Assembly: GCA_035762175.1 (NCBI GenBank)
Contig: DASTPP010000325.1
Coordinates: 1 to 19,464, forward strand
From: DASTPP01 sp035762175
GTDB lineage: Bacteria > Myxococcota_A > Polyangia > Polyangiales > Polyangiaceae
Direction: 5' to 3'
DNA: 19,464 nucleotides
A program made the translations under genes and the position numbers. Under the pieces are notes generated by a model. That model did not search any database, was not told the DNA's origin, and saw nothing but the letters and a program-made list of their open reading frames with translations. Of this stretch, positions 8,901 to 14,537 are shown one piece after another (positions within the stretch are counted from its first letter, which is position 1; the number at the start of each line of letters is the position of its first letter).

Positions 8901-9293
8901 GGCGGGGCCCACCTGCGCCTGCGGGTCGGCGTCTTTCGGCAGCCAGAAGCGCGAGCCGAGCCGCGGCACGTACACCTCGGCGAAGCCGGCGAGCGCGGGC
9001 CGCCGCCACGCCGGCAGGCGCGCCGAGACGGTCGAGTGGCTCTCGCCGTACCAGACGCGCAGCGCCTCGACGCGCAGGTCGAGCGCCTCGCCCTCGGCGC
9101 CCGCGGCGTAGCGCGCGAGGTGGCGCGGGTGCGCCCGGCCGATGCGATCGTCGAAGGCGAGCGCGAGGTCGAGCAGGGCCGACTCGAGCGAGCCGGCGTG
9201 CACGGCGAGGTCGGGGTGCTCGACCGGCGTGACGGTCACCCGCCCGCTGACGTGCCGCACCACGAGGCACTGGAAGCGAAAGCGCACGGCCAC
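5787..9293 (-). CDS. ClpA-like double AAA+ protein C fused to GGH release-factor-like module
   Basis: An 1168-residue protein starting at GTG 9293, ten codons after an in-frame TGA; GTG 9287 is an alternative. It has the shared N-terminal domain (HPDLAVHAGSLESAL; EVYVPRLG). D1 has Walker A APQGAGKT (about 267-274), but the Walker B site is LLLGRLADLL and the pore loop GGFG, so D1 is probably inactive. D2 is intact: GPTGVGKT (about 542-549), LLLDELEK (about 608), FFRPEFFNRID (about 689), GARPLKR (about 752), with VGFG (about 662) at the ClpP-loop position and no GYVG loop. Residues 820-1110 follow RF2 order: helical region with FWSD (Phe855), DLAVEA, YRRWAEAKGL (Trp961), LEVSGSADATFLELETGAHRF (split around residues 1010-1032), and SGDGGHYLG (Gly1097-His1099) where RF2 has SGAGGQHVN. 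No SPF motif is visible. The stop overlaps gene B. A ribosome-linked role is inference. Confidence 0.92.
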   Translation of the reverse strand: MAVRFRFQCLVVRHVSGRVTVTPVEHPDLAVHAGSLESALLDLALAFDDRIGRAHPRHLARYAAGAEGEALDLRVEALRVWYGESHSTVSARLPAWRRPALAGFAEVYVPRLGSRFWLPKDADPQAQVGPALAELCQGMGDGERLNLVLGGRPSFEELAVESEPLKLASLRPGELGLDARPFRTKQEQAELDAEDDPARRRQRSRAEEQKRRARERRKTPTLKALGVALHTPSARARLEPAWERGAEVDRLAAHARRDRPAPLVVVAPQGAGKTAVLEALARRLASAPRPKGRPARPVFALDASRLIAGTGGFGEWQAQLQACLEEARRSGAVLLLGRLADLLDAGRSAHSDNNAAQVLAPALAAREVTVFAEATPEDWAAVQRRNASFASVWTPWNLDELSPEAARRVLERVAAGAAARAPLEVRPGVVDATLALCRRFWPYGALVGNAVTFLRRLLAARAHDRAPAVSPEDAVAFFSAEAGIPLVLLRDDLPLDPEAVRAALGARVMAQPQAVERAAQVVSAIKASLQDPRRPAAVLLFAGPTGVGKTELAKALAEFVFGHRDRLVRVDMGEYLGPDALGRLLGEGGSPGLLPAVVRRQPFCVLLLDELEKAHPAVFDALLGVLGEGRLSDAEGRVTDFRNAVIIMTSNLGADTLRTRVGFGAEAAAGDPLALRQHYLAEAQRFFRPEFFNRIDDLIVFRPLGAEAIAGIVRRELERLGGREGLLRRDIDLRVADAARDALAREGLDPRLGARPLKRALERRLAVPAAAWLAAHRQTGPTRLEVDLEPAGAALRFRAESLGRGAEGSRARAEQVLDEAADLRALFGRWDRSAAAQGLRSRLRLLEHGANTKGFWSDQALAEDLSREAALLRDLVGPLTELRQGAEAAEDLAVEAWYDRKGDNAEAISAELAALRERFAPLPRRIYLARERAAKAGVLYLAGPRSAWAELVALFHIYRRWAEAKGLTARSHYTEYIPPEERPKTKPDDPDHAWHWVQRSLGQESYMPAAFALEVSGSADATFLELETGAHRFAEGADSVVRARFFRTDPRATLTLRPVRPLLAALKVDEIRRYSRGKQKVRDFRLDEDFDLASGDGGHYLGFDLDRLHERFVEQACLGAEDPLWTLPCPSSSCSTTAASSRRGCRASPRLRPRGPRSPKSATTWPSP

Positions 9294-9349
9294 CGGTGGT
9301 GGACCATGCCCGCCCGCCCGTCAATGACCCGCGCGGCCGCCCGCGTCGC

Positions 9350-9365
9350 CCTCGCCCCGGCGAGG
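9350..9365. other. short hairpin between the small helical gene and gene C
   Basis: CCTCGC-CCCG-GCGAGG forms a 6-bp stem with a 4-nt loop, 14 bases past the stop of the small gene on its coding strand. There is no U-tract. It could be a processing or attenuation site, or chance in GC-rich DNA. Confidence 0.35.
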
Positions 9366-9379
9366 CCGGCGCCCGCCGC

Positions 9380-9772
9380 TCAGCCCTGGCCGATCGCCCG
9401 CGGCAGCGCCTCGAGCGAGTGGGGCACGTAGCGGGCGCGGGCCTCGGCGAGGGCGCGCTCGATGACGGGGCCCGCCCAGTCGTGCGCGGCGAGGGCGTTG
9501 GCGAGCCCGTGCGCCAGCGAGTTCAGCATCGCGTTGAGGCGGGCGCCGCCGTCGGTCGCGGCGAACACGTCGCTGCCGGCGAGCGCGGCGGCCATCTCGT
9601 CGATGTACGTCGCGAGGAAGCTCGCCGCGGCCTCTTCGCCCGCGCCGACGGTGGTCGCGGCGAGCGTGACGAGCTGCAGGGAGAGGGCCTGCTCTTGGCG
9701 CAGGAAGCGGGTGAGGTTTTCGGCCTGTTGGCGCGCCAATGCTCGAGTGGCCGCCTCTGCTGCGTGACGCAT
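9380..9772 (-). CDS. small helical protein, first gene of the Clp-like cluster
   Basis: A 130-residue protein that I do not recognise. It is predicted to be almost all alpha-helical, with many Ala, Gln and Leu residues, no signal peptide and no convincing membrane segment, so it is probably cytoplasmic. Coding starts at ATG 9772. No Shine-Dalgarno sequence precedes the ATG, and the leader from the putative promoter would be only a few bases, so translation may be leaderless. It is read in the same direction as the three AAA+ genes, with 86 bp to gene C and a small stem (9350-9365) in that gap, which suggests one operon. Its position suggests an adaptor, substrate or regulator of the AAA+ proteins; this is inference only. 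Confidence 0.75.
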   Translation of the reverse strand: MRHAAEAATRALARQQAENLTRFLRQEQALSLQLVTLAATTVGAGEEAAASFLATYIDEMAAALAGSDVFAATDGGARLNAMLNSLAHGLANALAAHDWAGPVIERALAEARARYVPHSLEALPRAIGQG

Positions 9773-9784
9773 ACTAACTAGAAC

Positions 9785-9814
9785 GACTTACACCCTTTCG
9801 TACGTAAGCGTCAA
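9785..9814 (-). promoter_or_regulatory. candidate promoter for the Clp-like cluster
   Basis: On the minus strand a TTGACG -35 (9809-9814) is followed after 18 nt by TAAGTC (9785-9790); a 17-nt spacer to GTAAGT is an alternative. The -35 overlaps the palindrome at 9812-9830. The segment 9765-9815 is clearly less GC-rich than its surroundings. The predicted transcript would start within about 10 nt of the ATG at 9772. Confidence 0.45.
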
Positions 9815-9830
9815 ACGCGATTCGCGTTTG
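9812..9830. promoter_or_regulatory. 19-bp perfect palindrome, candidate operator
   Basis: CAAACGCGA-T-TCGCGTTTG has 9-bp arms around one central base. It lies 40-58 bp upstream of the small helical gene and overlaps the -35 hexamer by three bases. It is AT-richer than typical chance palindromes here. The spacing and symmetry fit a binding site for a dimeric repressor controlling the cluster; the regulator is not in the window. Confidence 0.55.
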
Positions 9831-10129
9831 GCCGTACTTGCGGCGCCCCGTCACGCCGCCGGCAGAATTTTCTTCGCCCCCCGGCCCGGGCGGCGCGCGA
9901 GCTCATCGTTGGCGGGGCGGCCGCCCGCTGGCCCGCTCCCCTCGCTCCCGCCGCCCGGGGGGGGCGCCCCGTCGACCCGCCGGGCGGGGGCGTAGTTCGT
10001 TCGCCGAGGCCCTTGGCGAAGCGCCCCGTGTGGCGGCGAGGTCGGCGGCGTCAACCGCTGGGGCGTCGACGGCGGCGACGTGCGCGCCCTCGTCGGAGCG
10101 ATGGAGGCCGAGGCCCTCGAGCTCGACGC

Positions 10130-10261
10130 GGGGCGTCGGTCGCGAGATCGACGCGGGGCGGTGGGGCGGCCGATCGACGCGGGGCGGCCGATCGACGTGG
10201 GGTGGCGGCGCGGCCGATCGACGTGGGGCGGCGGGGCGGGGCCGGGGCGTCGGTCGCGAGA
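10130..10261. repeat. ATCGACGYGGGG repeat cluster between 18-bp direct repeats
   Basis: Four copies of ATCGACGYGGGG start at 10147, 10173, 10191 and 10217, spaced 26, 18 and 26 bp, each followed by a G/C-rich filler ending in GGCCG. The block is bounded by two exact copies of GGGGCGTCGGTCGCGAGA at 10130-10147 and 10244-10261. The spacers vary in length and sequence but lack the regular repeat and unique-spacer pattern of a CRISPR array. It could be a multi-site regulator target or a slipped-strand expansion. Confidence 0.8.
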
Positions 10262-10264
10262 AAG

Positions 10265-10312
10265 TGCATTCGCGAAAAAAATGCAAGACGATTCGGACGC
10301 GGTGGCCGAATC
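10265..10312. promoter_or_regulatory. AT-rich pocket with two adjacent inverted repeats
   Basis: TGCATT/AATGCA (10265-10270 and 10280-10285) encloses an A-rich spacer. GATTCGG/CCGAATC (10290-10296 and 10306-10312) follows immediately, then ATAAATTTAAT (10317-10327). It is one of the most AT-rich places in the window, about 240 bp before the metalloprotease start. It may be a promoter or a nucleoid-protein site; no convincing -35/-10 pair could be fixed. Confidence 0.4.
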
Positions 10313-10487
10313 GATCATAAATTTAATTCGAGGCTGGGAAGAACCCCAACCGGTCGTGGCGCCGGGCGGGGGCGGGCGGCCTCTCGACCCGCGCCCGGCG
10401 CGATCGTGGGCGGGGCGTTCATTTCTGCCTTGTTTTGCGCACAGCACTTGTGGTCGGCTTTGCGCCGGCGGGCTCAGGCGGGGGTGC

Positions 10488-10501
10488 GCGCACCGGTGCG
10501 C
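10488..10501. promoter_or_regulatory. 14-bp perfect palindrome upstream of the metalloprotease
   Basis: GCGCACCGGTGCGC lies 56-69 nt upstream of the metalloprotease ATG and extends with a G-U pair into a GGGGGTGCGC...GTGCGCCCCC stem. It may be an operator or a 5' leader hairpin; GC-rich palindromes do arise by chance here. Confidence 0.35.
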
Positions 10502-10556
10502 CCCCGGCCCGCCTAGGCACCATCTCTCAAGACGGGTCTGGCCCGACGGGAGCCCC

Positions 10557-13500
10557 ATGAAGCGATCGCTGCGCCCCATTACCTTCCTTCCCTCCCTCGT
10601 CCTGATCGCCTCGTCGGCGCAGGCCCTCAGCCGGCCGCACGTCGACGCCTACTTCGGCATCGACGAGGGCGCGCGCGCGCCGGGCGCGCCGGCCCGGCCG
10701 CTCGACGACGCGGCGGCCCAGAGCCGCAAGGCGCACGTCGCCTCGGTCGACCCGGCGCGGGGGGTGCCCGCGTTCCTGCTGGCCGACCGGGCCTCGCCCG
10801 ACGCCTACGCCCTCGGGGCGACGCCCGAGCGGGCGGCGCGCGCGTACCTCGAGCGCTACGCCCCGCTCTACAAGGTGACGCCGGCCGACCTGGCGGCGGC
10901 GCGCCTGCAGGCGGTGCACGACACGGGCCGCGGGGGCGTCGTCGTCGCGCTGCGCCAGCAGGTGGGCGACGTCGAGATCTTCCGCTCCGACGTCAAGCTG
11001 CTCTTGGGGCGCGACATGCGGCTGCTCGCCATCTCGGGCGCCCCGCACGCGGCCGCCTCGCACGCGGCGGCGCTCAAGAAGCAGGGCGCGGCCTTCCGGC
11101 TCGGCCACGAGCAGGCGCTCGCCACCGCGCTCGGCGACATGTTCGGCTACTCGGTCGGCGCGCAGGCCTTCCGCGACACCGGCCGCGCGCAAGACGGCTA
11201 CCGCTTCTTCGACGTCTCGCCCGCGGCGCTCGGGCTGCGCGGCGTCGCGATGCGCGACGAGGCCCGCGCGAAGATGGTCTACTTCCCGCTCGCCGACCGG
11301 CTCGTGCCCGCGTACTACGTCGAGCTCTCGGCGGTGAGCGGCGGCGGCCGCGACGTCGAGGGCTACGCCTACGTCGTCTCGGCGGTCGACGGCACCATTC
11401 TCTACCGCGCCGACCTCGTCGCCTACGACACGTACAACTACAAGGTCTTCGCCGACGACGACGCCGCGCGCCACTACCCGCCGACCGACAGCCCGCTCGT
11501 CGACATCACGCCCTTCGCCGAGCCGCAGCCGGCCCAGCCCGGCTTCACCACCCAGCGGGTGGTCCCGCAGGAGGGCTTCAACACCCACGCCGACCCCTGG
11601 CTGCCGCCGAACGCGCCCTCGACCTCGGGCAACAACGTGCGCGCGTACGCCGACCAGAACGGCGACAACAGCCCCAACAACGACATCACGGCGGTGCCGA
11701 GCTCGCCCGGCGCCTTCGAGTACACCTTCGACCCGAACCTCGGGCCGAACTCGAGCCAGGCGCAGGTCCGGGCGTCGGTCACGCAGCTCTTCTACGTGAC
11801 CAACTGGCTGCACGACTACTGGTACGACGCGGGCTTCGACGAGACCGCCGGCGTCGCGCAGAACGACAACTACGGCCGCCACCCGACGGGCGGCAACGAC
11901 GCGATGGAGGCGCAGGCCCAGGACGGCCTCTTCGTCGGCAACACCAACAACGCGAACATGTTCACGCCGGCCGACGGCTCGCGGCCGCGCATGCAGATGT
12001 TCGTCTGGACGGGCCTGCCGGGCAAGCCGCAGATCGACGGCACCCAGGACAACGCCATCATCGCCCACGAGTGGGGCCACTACTGGCACCACCGCCTCGT
12101 CAACTGCGGCGGCCAGCAGTGCAGCGGCATGAGCGAGGGCTGGGGCGACCTCCAGGGGCTGATGCTCCAGATCAAAGACGGCGACGACCTGACGAAGGCC
12201 TACAACCTCGCCGGCTTCGCCGCCGCCTCGTTCGACCCGTCGCTCTACTTCGGCATCCGGCGCTACCCGTACTCGACCGACCAGACGAAGAACCCGCTCT
12301 CCTTCCGGCACGTCGGCGACAAGAACGCGCTGCCGCCCGCGAGCCAGGTGCCGAAGGGCCCCATCGGCAGCCCGAGCAACTCGGCCGTGCACAACGTCGG
12401 CGAGATCTGGGCGACCACGCTCTTCGAGATCTACGTGCGCATGCTCGGGGCGCACCCCTTCGACGAGGCCAAGCGGCGCATGGCCGACTACCTCGTCGGC
12501 GGCATGAAGCTCACCCCCGTCGAGCCGACCTTCAACCAGCAGCGCGACGCCATCCTGGCGTACGTCGGGGCCGCCGACCCGCAAGACTTCTTGCGCTTCG
12601 CCCAGGGCTTCGCCCAGCGCGGCATGGGCACCGGCGCCGTCTCGCCCCCGATCAACTCGTTCAACCTCAACGAGGTCGTCGAGAGCTTCGACCTCAAGGG
12701 CAACGTCACCATCGTCGGGCTCGCCCTCGACGACTCGCTGCAGGCCTGCGACGGCGACGGCGTCCTCGACGCGGGCGAGACCGGGCGGCTCAGCGTCACC
12801 ATCCGCAACGTCGGCATGGGCCCGCTCGACCCCTCGCAGGTCGAGTTCTCGAGCACCTCGGGCGGCGTCGAGTTCCTCGGCAACACCACGACCACCGAGT
12901 CGCTCGACCCGTTCAACTCGGTCACCGCCTCGGTCAACGTCCGGCTCTCCCCCGGCGCCCCGCCCTTCGCCCTCGCCAACTTCAGCGTCCGCATCCTCAA
13001 CCCGACCTCGCTCCAGCCCGAGGTGGTCGGCTCCCTCCAGCGCCGCACCAACCTCGACGAGGTGCCCAACTCGTCCGCCATCGACAAGGTCGACGCCATC
13101 AGCACGCCCTGGGTCGTGGCCAACGGCGGCGGCAACGCCCAGATCTGGGACCGCGCCGGCGGCGGCAAGGCCAACCGCGTCTGGCACGGCGACGACCTGC
13201 CCGTCATCAGCGACGGCACGCTCGAGTCGCCCGACATCGTCGTCGGCGCCGACGCCCCCTTCGTCCTGAAGTTCGCCCACTCGTTCAGCTTCGAGAAAGA
13301 CTTCTCGACCAACTACGACGGCGGCGTCATCGAGTTCCAAGAGGTGACCGGCGAGGGCGGCGGCGCCTGGGTCGACGTCACCAAGCTCGGGGTCAACCCC
13401 GGCTACGGCGGCGTCATCGGCGCCGGCGCCACGGGCAACCCGCTCCTCGGCCGGCAGGCCTTCGTCGGCGCCAGCCCGAGCTTCCCCGCCCTGCAGAAGG

Positions 13501-14537
13501 CGACGCTCGACTTCGGCACGCAGCTCGCGGGCAAGACCGTGCGCTTCCGCTTCCGCATCGGCACCGACGGCGGCGTCGGCGCCCCCGGCTGGAACGTCGA
13601 CGACGTCGAGGTCGTCGGCGCCAACACGCCCTTCACCTCGCAGCAGGGCGAGTCCGGCGGCGCCTGCGCGCTCGGCCCCGTCGCCAACGCCGGCTCCGAC
13701 CAGACCGTCGAGAGCGGCGACCTCGTCACCCTCGACGCCTCCGGCACCACCGACCCCGACGACACCGACCTCACCTACGCCTGGACGCAGACCGCCGGGC
13801 CCGAGGTCGCCCTCTCCGGCGGCGACGGCCAGCAGCCCTCCTTCACCGCCCCGACCGTGAGCGCCGTCACCACACTCACGTTCAACGTGCGCGTCAGCGA
13901 CGGCGTGGGCGAGTCGAACGACGAGGTCGCCGTCACGGTCAACCCCGACGTCGTTGCCGGCTCGGGCGGCAGCGGCGGCAGCGGCGGCAGCGGCGGCAGC
14001 GGCGGTAGCGGCGGCGACGGCACCGGCGGCACCGGCACCGGCGGCACCGGCACCGGCGGCACGGGGACCGGCGGCACGGGCACCGGCGGCACGGGCACCG
14101 GCGGCACCGGCACCGGCGGCACCGGCACCGGCGGCACCGGCACGGGCGGCACCGGCACCGGCGGCTCCGATCCGGGCGGCTCGGGCGGCGCGGCCGGCGA
14201 CGGCTCGGGCGGTGCGGCCGGCGACGGTAGCGGCGGCACGGGCACGGGCGGCAGCGGCACGGGCGGCAGCGGCACGGGCGGCTCGGGCACCGGCGGCAGC
14301 GGCACGGGCGGCTCGGGCACCGGCGGCAGCGGCACGGGCGGCAGCGGCACGGGCGGCAGCAACCCGGGCAGCGGCGGCAGGGCGGGCAGCTACCCGTTCC
14401 CGGGCGGCGGCGACGACGACGGCTGCGGCTGCTCGACCGTCGGCACCCCCGAGGCCGCGCGCAACGCGTGGCTGCCGGCGCTCGCCGCGGGCCTCGCGCT
14501 CGTGCGCCGGCGCCGCCAGCGTCGCGCGTCGAAGTGA
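10557..14537 (+). CDS. secreted M36 (fungalysin-type) metalloprotease with MYXO-CTERM-like anchor
   Basis: A 1326-residue zinc protease. ATG 10557 is preceded by GGGAG and starts a signal peptide (MKRSLRPITFLPSLVLIASS, cleaved near AQA-LS). The frame is open upstream, but a Sec signal at this Met fixes the start. Residues 60-280 resemble the FTP/PepSY inhibitory propeptide. The catalytic domain has HEWGHYWHH (His504, Glu505, His508) and SEGWGD (Glu527, likely third zinc ligand), as in M36. Then come a CARDB-like beta domain (about 715-830), a jelly-roll-like region (about 840-1025) and a PKD/REJ-like domain (about 1041-1134: VANAGSDQTVESGD, TDLTYAWTQ). A Gly-rich stalk (about 1135-1268) leads to GCGCSTVG, a hydrophobic stretch and RRRRQRR, the layout of MYXO-CTERM proteins processed by a sortase-like peptidase. 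It is probably displayed on the outer surface or released, digesting proteins for predation or nutrition (inference). Confidence 0.95.
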   Translation: MKRSLRPITFLPSLVLIASSAQALSRPHVDAYFGIDEGARAPGAPARPLDDAAAQSRKAHVASVDPARGVPAFLLADRASPDAYALGATPERAARAYLERYAPLYKVTPADLAAARLQAVHDTGRGGVVVALRQQVGDVEIFRSDVKLLLGRDMRLLAISGAPHAAASHAAALKKQGAAFRLGHEQALATALGDMFGYSVGAQAFRDTGRAQDGYRFFDVSPAALGLRGVAMRDEARAKMVYFPLADRLVPAYYVELSAVSGGGRDVEGYAYVVSAVDGTILYRADLVAYDTYNYKVFADDDAARHYPPTDSPLVDITPFAEPQPAQPGFTTQRVVPQEGFNTHADPWLPPNAPSTSGNNVRAYADQNGDNSPNNDITAVPSSPGAFEYTFDPNLGPNSSQAQVRASVTQLFYVTNWLHDYWYDAGFDETAGVAQNDNYGRHPTGGNDAMEAQAQDGLFVGNTNNANMFTPADGSRPRMQMFVWTGLPGKPQIDGTQDNAIIAHEWGHYWHHRLVNCGGQQCSGMSEGWGDLQGLMLQIKDGDDLTKAYNLAGFAAASFDPSLYFGIRRYPYSTDQTKNPLSFRHVGDKNALPPASQVPKGPIGSPSNSAVHNVGEIWATTLFEIYVRMLGAHPFDEAKRRMADYLVGGMKLTPVEPTFNQQRDAILAYVGAADPQDFLRFAQGFAQRGMGTGAVSPPINSFNLNEVVESFDLKGNVTIVGLALDDSLQACDGDGVLDAGETGRLSVTIRNVGMGPLDPSQVEFSSTSGGVEFLGNTTTTESLDPFNSVTASVNVRLSPGAPPFALANFSVRILNPTSLQPEVVGSLQRRTNLDEVPNSSAIDKVDAISTPWVVANGGGNAQIWDRAGGGKANRVWHGDDLPVISDGTLESPDIVVGADAPFVLKFAHSFSFEKDFSTNYDGGVIEFQEVTGEGGGAWVDVTKLGVNPGYGGVIGAGATGNPLLGRQAFVGASPSFPALQKATLDFGTQLAGKTVRFRFRIGTDGGVGAPGWNVDDVEVVGANTPFTSQQGESGGACALGPVANAGSDQTVESGDLVTLDASGTTDPDDTDLTYAWTQTAGPEVALSGGDGQQPSFTAPTVSAVTTLTFNVRVSDGVGESNDEVAVTVNPDVVAGSGGSGGSGGSGGSGGSGGDGTGGTGTGGTGTGGTGTGGTGTGGTGTGGTGTGGTGTGGTGTGGTGTGGSDPGGSGGAAGDGSGGAAGDGSGGTGTGGSGTGGSGTGGSGTGGSGTGGSGTGGSGTGGSGTGGSNPGSGGRAGSYPFPGGGDDDGCGCSTVGTPEAARNAWLPALAAGLALVRRRRQRRASK
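13957..14362 (+). repeat. Gly-Ser / Gly-Thr tandem repeat stalk region
   Basis: Three blocks occur within the metalloprotease gene: 9-bp GGS units (about 13957-14018), 15-bp units encoding GGTGT repeated about nine times (about 14020-14163), then after a GGAAGDGS spacer about eight 15-bp GGSGT units (about 14230-14362). The unit sequences are near-identical at the DNA level, so copy number is probably unstable and this part is prone to assembly error. The protein product is a flexible spacer between the enzyme and its C-terminal anchor. Confidence 0.95.

Larger units (their letters stand above)
9773..10556. other. 784-bp divergent intergenic region
   Basis: I see no gene I can support here. 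Every reading frame through it is Arg/Pro/Gly/Ala-rich low-complexity translation. It holds, from left to right, the promoter and operator candidates of the Clp-like cluster, a GC-rich segment with no visible signal (9841-10120), a repeat block (10130-10261), an AT-rich pocket with two inverted repeats (10265-10340), and a 14-bp palindrome before the metalloprotease. It separates a minus-strand from a plus-strand unit, so it must contain two outward-facing control regions. Confidence 0.7.

Noticed and set aside
2368..9293. Genes B and C as ClpB-type disaggregases or T6SS ClpV
   Set aside because: They have no coiled-coil M-domain, no Clp_N repeat and no GYVG pore loop, and no T6SS gene is in the window.
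10130..10261. CRISPR array
   Set aside because: The repeat is only about 12 bp, the spacing is irregular, the spacers resemble each other, and no cas gene is near.
10430..10470. A -35/-10 promoter just upstream of the metalloprotease (TTGTTT...)
   Set aside because: No acceptable -10 is found at 16-18 nt spacing, so no promoter was assigned to this gene.
10080..10556. Earlier start for the metalloprotease (frame open from 10080)
   Set aside because: The added residues are low-complexity and would bury the signal peptide that begins at ATG 10557.
9851..10579. Minus-strand open frames in the intergenic region (including 9903-10286)
   Set aside because: The products are Arg/Pro/Ala repeats created by the ATCGACG repeat block; there is no ribosome site or recognisable domain.
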